Positions 44,355 to 52,472 of a stretch of 64,000 nucleotides of DNA are shown piece by piece. The notes beneath the pieces are model-generated. The model saw only the letters and a program-made list of their open reading frames with translations, was not told the origin of the DNA and made no database searches. The translations under genes were made by a program, and so were the position numbers. Source of the stretch: Streptomyces sp. NBC_00440. GTDB taxonomy: Bacteria > Actinomycetota > Actinomycetes > Streptomycetales > Streptomycetaceae. The stretch lies in NCBI RefSeq assembly GCF_036014215.1, contig NZ_CP107921.1:6259501-6323500 (forward strand). Reading direction: 5' to 3'. Numbering within the stretch: the stretch's first letter is position 1; every line of letters starts with the position of its first letter.

Positions 44355-45002
44355 GTGGGGAAGCGGGAAGAGGTGCGTCGGCGGACGTTCGCCGAAATTC
44401 TGGAAACCGCCGGCCGGATGGCGGAGGCGGAGGGCTGGCAGGCCGTGACGATCCGGCGGATCGCCACCGAGATCGGCTACAGCGCGCCAGTGATCTACCA
44501 GCACTTCCCGAGCAAGGAAGCCGTCCTGCGGACGCTGCTGGAGCGGGGCAACACGGACCTGCTGGAGCGGATGCGGGCTGCGGTCGCCGACGAACCGGCT
44601 TCGCGGGGGCCGCACTTGGCGGCAGCCGCGTATCTGGAGTTCGCTCGATCGCGACCGGGGCTGTACCAGCTCATGTCGGGCGGGCCCGGCACGGACGTCG
44701 ACGCCTCAACCCGCCGCGCGGCCGCCGCCGACGTGCTCGTCTTCACCCAGCAGATCATTCACGCGTGGGCGGCCGAGACCGGAGCCGGACCGTACTGCAC
44801 CGAGGACGCCTGCGATCTGCTGTGGAGCGCGCTGCACGGCCTCGCAGGTATCGGGGCGATCGAGGACGTCGGATTCGACCGTGCCCAACACCTCGCAGGT
44901 CAGGCCGTGTCGGCGCTGCTCGGCTACTGGTCAGGACCGCCCACGCACCCGCAAGAGCGCCGCCCGACCGTCGACCGCCCGGCAGACAGGGGAGAGACAT
45001 GA
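44355..45002 (+). CDS. TetR-family transcriptional regulator
   Basis: 215 aa from the GTG at 44355 (AGGAG 5 bases upstream); upstream in-frame starts would lie inside the operator. N-terminal HTH: RTFAEILETAGRMAEAEGWQ, AVTIRRIATEIGYSAPVIYQ, HFPSKEAVLRTLL. The C-terminal domain (ASRGPHLAAAAYLEFARSRP, GLYQLMSG, LWSALHGLAGI) is the WHG/TetR_C_33 type. The stop overlaps the ATG of a Dabb-family gene (ATGA), so it is autoregulated with that gene. The ligand is unknown. Confidence 0.92.
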   Translation: MGKREEVRRRTFAEILETAGRMAEAEGWQAVTIRRIATEIGYSAPVIYQHFPSKEAVLRTLLERGNTDLLERMRAAVADEPASRGPHLAAAAYLEFARSRPGLYQLMSGGPGTDVDASTRRAAAADVLVFTQQIIHAWAAETGAGPYCTEDACDLLWSALHGLAGIGAIEDVGFDRAQHLAGQAVSALLGYWSGPPTHPQERRPTVDRPADRGET

Positions 45003-45406
45003 TCTATCACCACAACCGTTTCGCGTTCAAGGAGACCGTTACCGCCGAGCAGCGGGAGGAGGCTCTCGACAGCCTGCGCAACCAGGGCGAGTCCATCGAA
45101 GCGGTCGAGCGGTACGTCGTCGGCAGGGATGTCGGCGGCGAGTTCGAGTACGGCGCCGTCTTCGTTCTCAGGGACCTCGACGGGTACGACGAGTATCTGA
45201 GGGCGCCCTCACACGCCCGGACCGACCGGATCGGCTTGCCGCTGCTCGAAACGTTCGTCTCCTACGACACCACCGACAGCGGTGACCCCGATATCGCCCA
45301 GAAGATCGCCGAACTCCACGCACGCCGCTACGCGGACGACCCGGTCCTCACCCAGCTGGTCACGGATCTGCCCTCCTACACCGGGAGCAGCGCACCGGTG
45401 GGCTGA
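44999..45406 (+). CDS. Dabb-family (stress-responsive A/B barrel) protein
   Basis: 135 aa. IYHHNRFAFKETVTAEQREE, SIEAVERYVVGRDVGGEFEY, GAVFVLRDLDGYDEYLRAPS and HARTDRIGLPLLETFVSYD follow the dimeric A/B-barrel pattern (ferredoxin-like, as in olivetolic acid cyclase relatives and plant stress proteins). A 35-residue helical tail follows. Coupled to the TetR gene by ATGA, which suggests it responds to the regulator's ligand, perhaps binding or cyclising a small aromatic or polyketide-like compound; that is inference from the fold. Confidence 0.8.
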   Translation: MIYHHNRFAFKETVTAEQREEALDSLRNQGESIEAVERYVVGRDVGGEFEYGAVFVLRDLDGYDEYLRAPSHARTDRIGLPLLETFVSYDTTDSGDPDIAQKIAELHARRYADDPVLTQLVTDLPSYTGSSAPVG

Positions 45407-45472
45407 CCGTCATTGCCCGTTCCGGTCCAACCCCGAGGTTCCCTTTCCGGCTCAACCAGAGGAGATTCCCCC

Positions 45473-45964
45473 ATGGCCGCCGCCCAGACCGCCTCCGCCA
45501 CCGACGTCCAGCACCTGCACACCGCAGTCACGGTCGCCCGGCGCGCCCGCGAGGCCGGTAACCACCCCTTCGGCGCGGTGCTCGCCGGCCCCGACGGCAC
45601 GATCCTGCTGGAGGCGGAGAACACCGTCATCACCGAACGCGATGCCACCGGCCACGCCGAGACCAACCTGGTGCGCCTGTCCACCGCCGCATACGACGCG
45701 GCGTTCCTGCGCACCTGCACCCTCTACACCAGCACCGAGCCCTGCGCGATGTGCTCCGGCGCGATCTACTGGTCCGGCATCGGCCGCGTCGTCTACGCAC
45801 TCGGCGAGGATCAGCTGCTCGCCATGACCGGAGCCGACCCGGAGAACCCCACCATGGCCCTGCCCTGCCGTGACGTCTTCGCAGCGGGCCAGCGCGAGCT
45901 GCCCGTCGTCGGCCCCGTCGACATGGACGGCGCGCGCGCCGTCCACGAGGGGTTCTGGGGCTGA
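45473..45964 (+). CDS. Nucleoside/nucleobase deaminase (CMP/dCMP deaminase superfamily, guanine-deaminase-like)
   Basis: 163 aa from the ATG at 45473 with AGAGGAG eight bases upstream. Zinc motifs: GHAETNL (His-Ala-Glu) and TSTEPCAMCSGAIYWSG (PCxxC) are both complete. ARRAREAGNHPFGAVLAG is the substrate-loop block. The size and the C-terminal region (YALGEDQLLAMTG, ending HEGFWG) resemble guanine deaminase/tRNA-specific adenosine deaminase relatives; single-domain secondary deaminases of this type act on free bases or analogues. It follows the Dabb gene by 66 bp and may belong to the TetR operon. Confidence 0.85.
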   Translation: MAAAQTASATDVQHLHTAVTVARRAREAGNHPFGAVLAGPDGTILLEAENTVITERDATGHAETNLVRLSTAAYDAAFLRTCTLYTSTEPCAMCSGAIYWSGIGRVVYALGEDQLLAMTGADPENPTMALPCRDVFAAGQRELPVVGPVDMDGARAVHEGFWG

Positions 45965-46204
45965 CCCCACCCGGACCGGGACGGTCTGCACAGCTGTGAG
46001 CGTCCCGGTCCCCGGACGCCGCACCTTCGACGGCGGAGAGACCGCGGCACGGGCCGGTACGGCGCCGACGCCGGCATCGCCACCAGGTTTCCGAGACCAC
46101 TGCGAGCACCATCAACTACCCTGGCCGACGCCGCGATCCGTGTCCAGGATCCGAGTTCGAGCCTCGGCTGTGTGCGGCCCGGAACACTCCCTGGAGGTAG
46201 CACC

Positions 46205-46717
46205 ATGCGTCTTGCCGATGGTCCGCACATCGAGTGCCAGATCGAGATCGCCGCTGCACCGGAGCAGGTGTGGGGGCTGGTGTCGGACATCGCGACCTCG
46301 GCCCGGCACAGTCCGGAACTGCAGGAGGTGGCGTGGCTGGACGGCGTCGAAGGTCCGGCCGTCGGCGCGTGTTTCTCCGGCCGCAACCGCAATGAAGGGC
46401 TGGGGGAGTGGCACACCGTCAGCCGCATCGCGGAGTTGGAGGAGCCTCGTACCTTCCAGTGGGAGGTCGTCTACGACCACGACCGGCGCGACGGTGACGC
46501 GCTGGCGATATGGACGTACACGCTGGAGCCGGTCGCGGGAGGGTCGGGCACCCGTCTGCAGCACGGCATGCGGATCGGGGCGGCCCGCGGCCCGCTGCAG
46601 GACTTCGTCGAGAAGCACCCGGAGCAGGAGGAAGAGATCATCGCCGGCCGCCTGGCGCTGCTGCGCAATGGCATCGAGGCGACGCTGGCCGGGGTCAAGG
46701 CCGAGGCGGAGGCGTAG
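46205..46717 (+). CDS. SRPBCC-family (START-like) protein
   Basis: 170 aa. IECQIEIAAAPEQVWGLVSD, ATSARHSPELQEVAWLDG, VGACFSGRNRNEGLGEWHTV and RTFQWEVVYDH outline the helix-grip fold of polyketide-cyclase/START proteins with a hydrophobic cavity. The ATG at 46205 follows GGAGG (46194-46198). The 240-bp gap before it holds nothing recognisable. Position behind TetR, Dabb and deaminase genes suggests a small-molecule handling cluster, but co-transcription is unclear. No catalytic residues can be assigned. Confidence 0.8.
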   Translation: MRLADGPHIECQIEIAAAPEQVWGLVSDIATSARHSPELQEVAWLDGVEGPAVGACFSGRNRNEGLGEWHTVSRIAELEEPRTFQWEVVYDHDRRDGDALAIWTYTLEPVAGGSGTRLQHGMRIGAARGPLQDFVEKHPEQEEEIIAGRLALLRNGIEATLAGVKAEAEA

Positions 46718-46828
46718 GGCTCACGTCCGGATCGTGCCGGGCTCACGGGCCCGGCACGCCTGATCCGTACGAAAGGCCCGGCCGGCACCAGAGCCCTGCG
46801 GGCAGGAGCGCACCGCACATCCCGGTCG

Positions 46829-48463
46829 TCAGACGGCCGACTCCTGTGCTGCCGTCCGCTGCCCGGTCAGCGCCTCCGGGAGTACGACGGTGAACTCGGC
46901 CCCACCGTCGGCGCCGGCCCCGACCCCGGCGCTGCCGCCCTGCCGCTCGGCGAGTCTGCGCACCAGCGGCAGCCCCAGCCCGCGTTTGCCGTGCGCGGGC
47001 GGCTTCTTGGTCGACCAGCCCTCGGTGAAGATCAGCTCATGCTGCTCCTCCGGTATCCCATCGCCGGTGTCGCAGACCCGCAGAACGGCCGTATGGCCCT
47101 CGGTGAGCAGCTCGACCTCCACCCGCGCGCCGACTGAACCGGACACCGCGTCCAGGGCGTTGTCCACCAGATTGCCCACGATCGTCACCAGTCCCTGCGG
47201 GTCGACAAGCCCGTCGGGCAGCAGCGTTTCCGGGGTGAGGTGCAGGGTGACCCCGCGCTCCGCCGCCACGGTGGCCTTGCCGACCAGCAGGGCCGCCAGC
47301 AGCGGATCATGGATCTTCTCGGTGATCTGCTCGGCGGTGGTGCGGTGCACCCCGACCACCTCGGTGATGAACTCAGCGGCCTCGTCGTGCATCTCCAGTT
47401 CGAGGAGGCCGAGAAGTGTGTGCATCCGGTTGGCGTGCTCGTGGTCCTGGGCACGCAGGGCATCGATCAGCCCGCGGGTGGAGTCGAGTTCACGGCCCAG
47501 CCGCTCCAGCTCGGTCCGGTCGCGGAGAGTGGCCACGGCGCCTCCGTCGTCGGTGGGCATCCGGTTGGCGACCAGGACGCGGCGGCCGCGTACCGCCAGC
47601 AGGTCCTCACCCGTGACCCGGCCCGCCAGCACATCGGTGGTGCGCCCCTCGCCCAGCGCCTCGGTGAGGGGGAGCCCGATGATCTCGGGGCCGAGGTCCA
47701 GCAGTCGCTGGGCTTCGTCGTTCATGAGCCGGATCCTGCCGCCGCCGTCCAGTGCGACGACGCCCTCGCGGATCCCGTGCAGCATCGCCTCACGCTCGGC
47801 GAGCAGTCCCGAGATGTCGGAGAACGCGAGGTCGTGCATCTGCCGCTGGAGCCTTCGGGAGATCAGATACGCGGCCAGCGCCCCGGCGGCGAGCGCACCG
47901 CCGGCGTACGCGAGGAGCCCCGGGATCGCCGCGAGCAGATGAGCGCGCACGCTGTCGTACCTGATGCCGACCGACACCGCGCCGACGATCCGGTGGTGGC
48001 TGTCGCGCAGCGGGACCTTGCCGCGGGCGGACCGGCCGAGGGTGCCGCTGTCGATCTGCATCACCTCGCGGCCGGACAGCGGCGCCTTGGCGCTGGTGGA
48101 CACTGGGCGGCCGATCTCGGAGCGGGTGGTGTGCGACCACCTGATTCCGTGCAGGTCCATGACCACGATGTACTCGGCGTGGGTGGCGTGCCGGATGCGT
48201 TCGGCCTCGGCCTGGACGGGGCCGCCGGGTGTCGGCCGCGAGGCGAGAAGTTCCGCCGCGAGCCGGGGCGAGGCGGTGGTCTCGGCGATCGCGAGGGCGC
48301 GGCGCATGGCCTGGTCGTCCAGCTGCGCGCCGAGGGGGCGCAGGAAGAGGCCGGTGGCCAGGACGAGTACGCCGCCGGCGATGGTCAGCTGCATCAGCAG
48401 CACCTGGGAGAACACCCGTCGGGGCAGTCCGATGCGACGTTTCCAGGGGTGTCCGGTGTTCAT
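46829..48463 (-). CDS. CitA/DcuS-type sensor histidine kinase
   Basis: Carboxylate-sensing membrane kinase, 544 aa from the ATG at 48463 (MNTGHPWKRR). First membrane span VFSQVLLMQLTIAGGVLVLA, periplasmic-side PAS-like sensor to about 165 (ATHAEYIVVMDLHGIRWSHT, GRPVSTS), second span LLAYAGGALAAGALAAYLIS, a cytoplasmic PAS (GVVALDGGGRIRLMNDEAQR), then the phosphoacceptor region ALRAQDHEHANRMHTLLGLL and HATPase motifs GNLVDNALDAV, DTGDGIPEE, GLGLPLVRRLAERQGG. This family pairs with CitB/DcuR regulators encoded alongside; the matching regulator is at 40219-40941. The next gene upstream is a citrate synthase on the same strand, 42 bp away. Confidence 0.92.
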   Translation of the reverse strand: MNTGHPWKRRIGLPRRVFSQVLLMQLTIAGGVLVLATGLFLRPLGAQLDDQAMRRALAIAETTASPRLAAELLASRPTPGGPVQAEAERIRHATHAEYIVVMDLHGIRWSHTTRSEIGRPVSTSAKAPLSGREVMQIDSGTLGRSARGKVPLRDSHHRIVGAVSVGIRYDSVRAHLLAAIPGLLAYAGGALAAGALAAYLISRRLQRQMHDLAFSDISGLLAEREAMLHGIREGVVALDGGGRIRLMNDEAQRLLDLGPEIIGLPLTEALGEGRTTDVLAGRVTGEDLLAVRGRRVLVANRMPTDDGGAVATLRDRTELERLGRELDSTRGLIDALRAQDHEHANRMHTLLGLLELEMHDEAAEFITEVVGVHRTTAEQITEKIHDPLLAALLVGKATVAAERGVTLHLTPETLLPDGLVDPQGLVTIVGNLVDNALDAVSGSVGARVEVELLTEGHTAVLRVCDTGDGIPEEQHELIFTEGWSTKKPPAHGKRGLGLPLVRRLAERQGGSAGVGAGADGGAEFTVVLPEALTGQRTAAQESAV

Positions 48464-48504
48464 GAGGCAGAACGGTAGAGGGCGGGAGGAGCTACCGGAA
48501 GATC

Positions 48505-49833
48505 TCACGGCAGGGGTACGGGCAGGGGCAGGGCACGTGGTGGGCGCGGACCATTGTAATGGCCGCTCGGGCGCAGTCGCAGCGGCTGTTCCGCGTACTC
48601 CTCAAGGGCATGGGCGATCCAGCCCGCCGTCCTGGCGACGGCGAACACCGCTTCCCCCGCCTCGGCGCGCATTCCCGAGGCCACCGAGAGCACGGCGAGT
48701 GCCAGATCGACGTTGGCGTGCAGCTCGGTGTGGCGGGCCGTCGTCGTCACCACGTCGCGGGCGGCGGCGAGCGCAGGACCGGCCGCGGGGACCCGGTCGA
48801 GCAGCGCGAAGAGCGTCGCGGCCCGGGGGTCCTCGCCCCGGTAGAGCCGGTGCCCGAGCCCCGGTACCCGCCGCCCGGCCCGCAGATGGTCGGCGACGAC
48901 CGGGGCCGCCCCGCCCCGCTCCAGCACCTCCGCCAGCATCCGGTGGGCCAGTCCGCTGGCCGCGCCGTGCAGGGGGCCCTCCAGCGCGCCGAGCCCGGCG
49001 GAGACGACGGCGTACGGGTGTGCGCGGGCGGATGCCGCGACGCGTGCCGCCAGCGTGGACGCCGCCAGGTCGTGGTCGATGAGCAGCACAAGAGCCGCCT
49101 CCAGTACGGCCAGTGAGCTGTCGTCAGGTGTGCGTGCGGTGAGCCGGCGCCAGAGCCCGCGCGCCAGCCCCGTCCTGTCGCTGTCTGCCCCGTCCCTGTC
49201 ATTCTCTGCGTCTCCGGCTGCCCCGGCTTCCGCCGCAGCGTCGCCCGGTGCGCCTGCCACGGGTGGCAGTGAGCCCACCAGCGTGGGGATCAGGGCGCGT
49301 GCCGTCCCCAGTACGGCGTCGGGCGAGAGGTCGAAACGCAGCGGATCGGCAGCCGACGCGGCGACGGCCGCCGCCCGGAGCCGGTCCATCGCCGTGCTGT
49401 GCGCGGGCAGTGCCGCGACCGCGTGCTGCCCGGCCGCCAGCGCTTCGGGGGGAGCGGTGAACCGCGTCCCGGGGCGGAGCGTTCCGGTCCACAGCCATTC
49501 GGCCACCTCCTCGTAGGAGTACCGCCCGGCGAGTTCGGTCGCGTCCACCCCTCGGAAGTAGTAGCGGTCGGCGTCCGGGTCGATCAGTGTCACGCCGGTG
49601 CGGAAGGCGAGGTCGGCGCCGGAGGGCTGGGGCTCCCGCCGGGCGCCGCGTGCGGCCAGCGCCTCGACTTCGGCGGCGTCGAAGGTGCTGCCCCGGCCGC
49701 CCGGTGCGCGGCGGCTGCCGAGCTGGCCGCGGCTGACATAGGCGTACAGGGTCTCCGGTTTCACTCCGAGCCGGTCGGCCGCCTCCCTGGTGGTCAGCCG
49801 CCGGGGTTCCGCTGCCGCTGGTTGATCGCTCAT
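48505..49833 (-). CDS. Citrate synthase-family protein with N-terminal helix-turn-helix
   Basis: 442 aa. Residues 10-60 are a MerR/excisionase-type HTH (LTTREAADRLGVKPETLYAY, VSRGQLGSRR) with an RGSTFDAAEVEAL segment, then a citrate synthase fold: FRTGVTLIDPDADRYYFRGV, YEEVAEWLW, GPLHGAASGLAHRML, PGLGHRLYRGEDPRA (catalytic His region) and LALAVLSVASGM. It lacks the long internal insert of typical GltA and belongs to the actinobacterial HTH-fused group. A start at GTG 49842 is also possible. Divergent from a second citrate synthase gene across a palindrome-rich 165 bp. Whether the HTH binds DNA is untested; the neighbouring symmetric sequence makes it an attractive idea. Confidence 0.85.
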   Translation of the reverse strand: MSDQPAAAEPRRLTTREAADRLGVKPETLYAYVSRGQLGSRRAPGGRGSTFDAAEVEALAARGARREPQPSGADLAFRTGVTLIDPDADRYYFRGVDATELAGRYSYEEVAEWLWTGTLRPGTRFTAPPEALAAGQHAVAALPAHSTAMDRLRAAAVAASAADPLRFDLSPDAVLGTARALIPTLVGSLPPVAGAPGDAAAEAGAAGDAENDRDGADSDRTGLARGLWRRLTARTPDDSSLAVLEAALVLLIDHDLAASTLAARVAASARAHPYAVVSAGLGALEGPLHGAASGLAHRMLAEVLERGGAAPVVADHLRAGRRVPGLGHRLYRGEDPRAATLFALLDRVPAAGPALAAARDVVTTTARHTELHANVDLALAVLSVASGMRAEAGEAVFAVARTAGWIAHALEEYAEQPLRLRPSGHYNGPRPPRALPLPVPLP

Positions 49834-49850
49834 GTGGTTCACCGTATCTA

Positions 49851-49907
49851 CATTGATTCAATCAACATTGACAGGATTCAAGTCAATCATGGACAGTCGA
49901 ATCAATG
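49851..49907. promoter_or_regulatory. Nested palindromes in the divergent citrate synthase promoter
   Basis: TTGATTCAATCAA at 49853-49865 is a perfect 13-bp palindrome. TTGAC (49868-49872) and GTCAA (49882-49886) form a second dyad, and CATTGATTC (49851-49859) pairs with GAATCAATG (49899-49907) as an outer dyad. The region is A+T-rich and begins 18 bp upstream of the minus-strand gene. The symmetry is directly seen; the binding protein is unknown. Confidence 0.7.
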
Positions 49908-49998
49908 AAGAGGGAACGCGTCACGGAGCACACCTGACGGGACACGTCCCATGCGGCGCACTGTGACCGAGCGGCGCACTTTGACCAAGGAGGCAGCC

Positions 49999-51138
49999 AT
50001 GTCCACCATCACCGCCCCACGAGGGCTCGCGGGTGTAGTCGTCACGGACACCGAACTGGGCGATGTGCGGGGCCGCGAGGGCTTCTACCACTACCGGCAG
50101 TACTCGGCGGTCGACCTCGCCCGGCTCCGTACCTTCGAGGACGTCTGGTACCTGATGCTCCACGGTGAACTCCCCGACGCCGCCCGGCGCGAGGCCTTCA
50201 CCGCCCGGACCGCCGCGCTGCGCCGGCTTCCCGCCGGGGTCCGGGAGGTACTGCCTGCCATCGCCCGCGCCGGATCCGGTCCGCTCGCCGGGCTGCGGAC
50301 CGCGCTCTCCCTGCTCGGGGCCGAGTCGGACTTCCGGCCGGTCTACGACATCGGCACGGACCGCCGGGTCGCCGACACCCTCGCCGCCTGCGCGGTCGTA
50401 CCGACGCTGCTGGCCGCGCTGTACCGGATCGGCCAGGGTCTGGAGCCCGTCGAGCCGCGTGACGACCTGCCCGCAGCCGCCAACTACCTCTACATGATCA
50501 CCGGTTCGGAGCCGGACCCGGACCGGGCGCGCGCTGTCGAGCAGTATCTGGTCTCCACCGTCGACCACGGCTTCAACGCCTCCACCTTCACCGCCCGCGT
50601 CATCGCGTCCACCGGCGCCGATGTGGCGGCCTGCCTGACCGGCGCGGTCGGCGCCCTCTCCGGGCCGCTCCACGGCGGGGCGCCGAGCCGGGCGCTCGAC
50701 ACACTCGACGCGATCGGCACACCGGACAGGATCGACCCGTGGATACGGGAGAGGGTGCTGGCGGGCGACCGGATCATGGGCTTCGGGCACCCCGTCTACC
50801 GGACCGAGGACCCGCGCTCGCGGATGCTGCGGGAGATCGCCCTGAGCTTCGGCGGGCCGCTCGTCGACTTCGCCGTCCAGGTCGAGGAGCGGGTGGAGGC
50901 GCTGCTCGCCGAACTCAAACCCGGCCGTGAACTGCACACCAACGTCGAGTTCTACGCCGGGGTCGTCATGGAGCAGTGCGGGCTGCCGCGCGAGATGTTC
51001 ACACCGACCTTCTGTGTGGCGCGGGTGATCGGCTGGAGCGCCAACATCCTGGAGCAGGCGGCGGACTCCAAGATCATCCGCCCTGCGGCCCGCTATGTGG
51101 GCCCGCCCCCGCCGCAGCCGGTGCCGGCGATCGGCTGA
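49999..51138 (+). CDS. Citrate synthase / 2-methylcitrate synthase family protein
   Basis: 379 aa from the ATG at 49999 with AAGGAGG six bases upstream. Family blocks: LAGVVVTDTELGDVRGREGF, YHYRQYSAVDLA, YLYMITGSEPDPDRARAVEQ, DHGFNASTFTARVIASTGAD, GALSGPLHGGAPSRAL (oxaloacetate His), IMGFGHPVYRTEDPRS (second catalytic His) and FTPTFCVARVIGWSANILEQ. The RGREGF...RQYS start is the citrate/methylcitrate synthase II type. It should condense acetyl- or propionyl-CoA with oxaloacetate. Divergent partner is the HTH-fused paralogue; whether they form a heteromer is unknown. Confidence 0.92.
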   Translation: MSTITAPRGLAGVVVTDTELGDVRGREGFYHYRQYSAVDLARLRTFEDVWYLMLHGELPDAARREAFTARTAALRRLPAGVREVLPAIARAGSGPLAGLRTALSLLGAESDFRPVYDIGTDRRVADTLAACAVVPTLLAALYRIGQGLEPVEPRDDLPAAANYLYMITGSEPDPDRARAVEQYLVSTVDHGFNASTFTARVIASTGADVAACLTGAVGALSGPLHGGAPSRALDTLDAIGTPDRIDPWIRERVLAGDRIMGFGHPVYRTEDPRSRMLREIALSFGGPLVDFAVQVEERVEALLAELKPGRELHTNVEFYAGVVMEQCGLPREMFTPTFCVARVIGWSANILEQAADSKIIRPAARYVGPPPPQPVPAIG

Positions 51139-51290
51139 CCTGGTCCGTGCGGGCCGGGGTGCGGCGGGTGGGCAGCGGGCGGGTGCGCCTGCGGGGTGCG
51201 TCAGGCAGGGGCCGGCGGGGGGCGGCTCCTGCCCGGTCCGCGCGGTCCGCCCGGTCTCCGCGGTGTGCGGCTCGATTAGGATCGGTGCCC

Positions 51291-52442
51291 ATGTCCAGGA
51301 AACCCGTGCCCGTCGTCGTCCTCGCGGGATTCCTCGGATCCGGCAAGACCACGCTGCTCAACCATCTGCTCCGGCAGAGCAGAGGTACCCGGATCGGCGC
51401 CGTCGTCAACGACTTCGGCGCCATCGAGATCGACGCGATGACCGTCGCAGGGCAGGTCGACTCGATGGTCTCGCTCGGCGACGGCTGTCTGTGCTGCGCC
51501 GTCGACACCAGCGAACTCGACGAGTATCTGGGCCGGCTCTCCCGCCCCGACCTGCGGATCGACGTCATCGTCATCGAGGCGAGCGGCCTCGCGGAGCCGC
51601 AGGAGCTCATCAGGATGATCCTGGCGAGCGACAATCCGGACATCGTGTACGGGGGGCTCGTCCAGGTCGTCGACGCAGCCGAGTTCGACGCGACCCGCAG
51701 CCGCCACCCCGAGACCGACCGCCATCTGACCCTCGCCGATCTGGTCGTCCTCAACAAGGCCGACCGGGTGGACGAGGCCGGCCGCGCGCGTATCCGCGCC
51801 GCGGTCGGCGAGCACGCCGTCGGGGTTCCGGTGGTCAGTGCCGCGTACGGGCAGATCGACCCCGGGCTGCTCATCGACCGCAGACCGGCCGGTGAGCGCG
51901 TCGGGCAGCTCTCCTTCGACGACCTGCGTGACGACGTGCATGACGACGGGCATGACGACCGGGGGCCGGACGGGACGGACACCGCACCGGCGGAAGCGGG
52001 CAGCCGCGCGGACGACGGTGATCACAGCGGCCATCTGCACGCGCTCTACGAGAGCGTCGGGTTCGTCTCGGCCGAGCCGATGAACCCGCGGCGGCTCATG
52101 GAGTTCCTGGACGCACGGCCCGACGGCCTCTACCGCATCAAGGGGTTCGTCCACTTCGGGGTCCCCGGCCACCCGGAGAAGTACACCCTGCACGCGGTGG
52201 GCAACTTCCTGCGCTTCTACCCCTCGCCCCGGGCCGAGGGCGAGGAGACCCTCACCGAGCTGGTCCTCATCGGCTCCGGCATCGACACCGAAGCGGTACG
52301 CGCCCGGCTGGACGGCTGCCGGGAGCACGCTCCGCAGGACGTCCCCGCCGAATCCATGTGGGGCGTCCTGCGGTACGTGCCCGGCCTCTCCGAAGGGCCC
52401 GGGGAACCGGACGGGACCGAAGAGGCCGGGCTGCTGTACTGA
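51291..52442 (+). CDS. CobW/COG0523-family GTPase
   Basis: 383 aa. G1/Walker A GFLGSGKTT at 13-21, the metal motif GDGCLCCAVDT (CxCC, about 64-72), the Walker B-like IVIEASGLAEP, and NKAD (LVVLNKADRV). An Asp/His-rich segment DDVHDDGHDDRGPDG (near 220) and DHSGHLHALYES follow, as in zinc- or cobalt-handling members; the C-terminal CobW_C domain has RIKGFVHFGVPGHPEKYTLH. It probably delivers a metal (zinc, cobalt or nickel) to a client protein; which one is not evident. The start ATG at 51291 lies 152 bp after the citrate synthase gene. It converges on parC. Confidence 0.9.
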   Translation: MSRKPVPVVVLAGFLGSGKTTLLNHLLRQSRGTRIGAVVNDFGAIEIDAMTVAGQVDSMVSLGDGCLCCAVDTSELDEYLGRLSRPDLRIDVIVIEASGLAEPQELIRMILASDNPDIVYGGLVQVVDAAEFDATRSRHPETDRHLTLADLVVLNKADRVDEAGRARIRAAVGEHAVGVPVVSAAYGQIDPGLLIDRRPAGERVGQLSFDDLRDDVHDDGHDDRGPDGTDTAPAEAGSRADDGDHSGHLHALYESVGFVSAEPMNPRRLMEFLDARPDGLYRIKGFVHFGVPGHPEKYTLHAVGNFLRFYPSPRAEGEETLTELVLIGSGIDTEAVRARLDGCREHAPQDVPAESMWGVLRYVPGLSEGPGEPDGTEEAGLLY

Positions 52443-52472
52443 ACACCGGCGCGGCCGATGTGCCGGTCCGGG

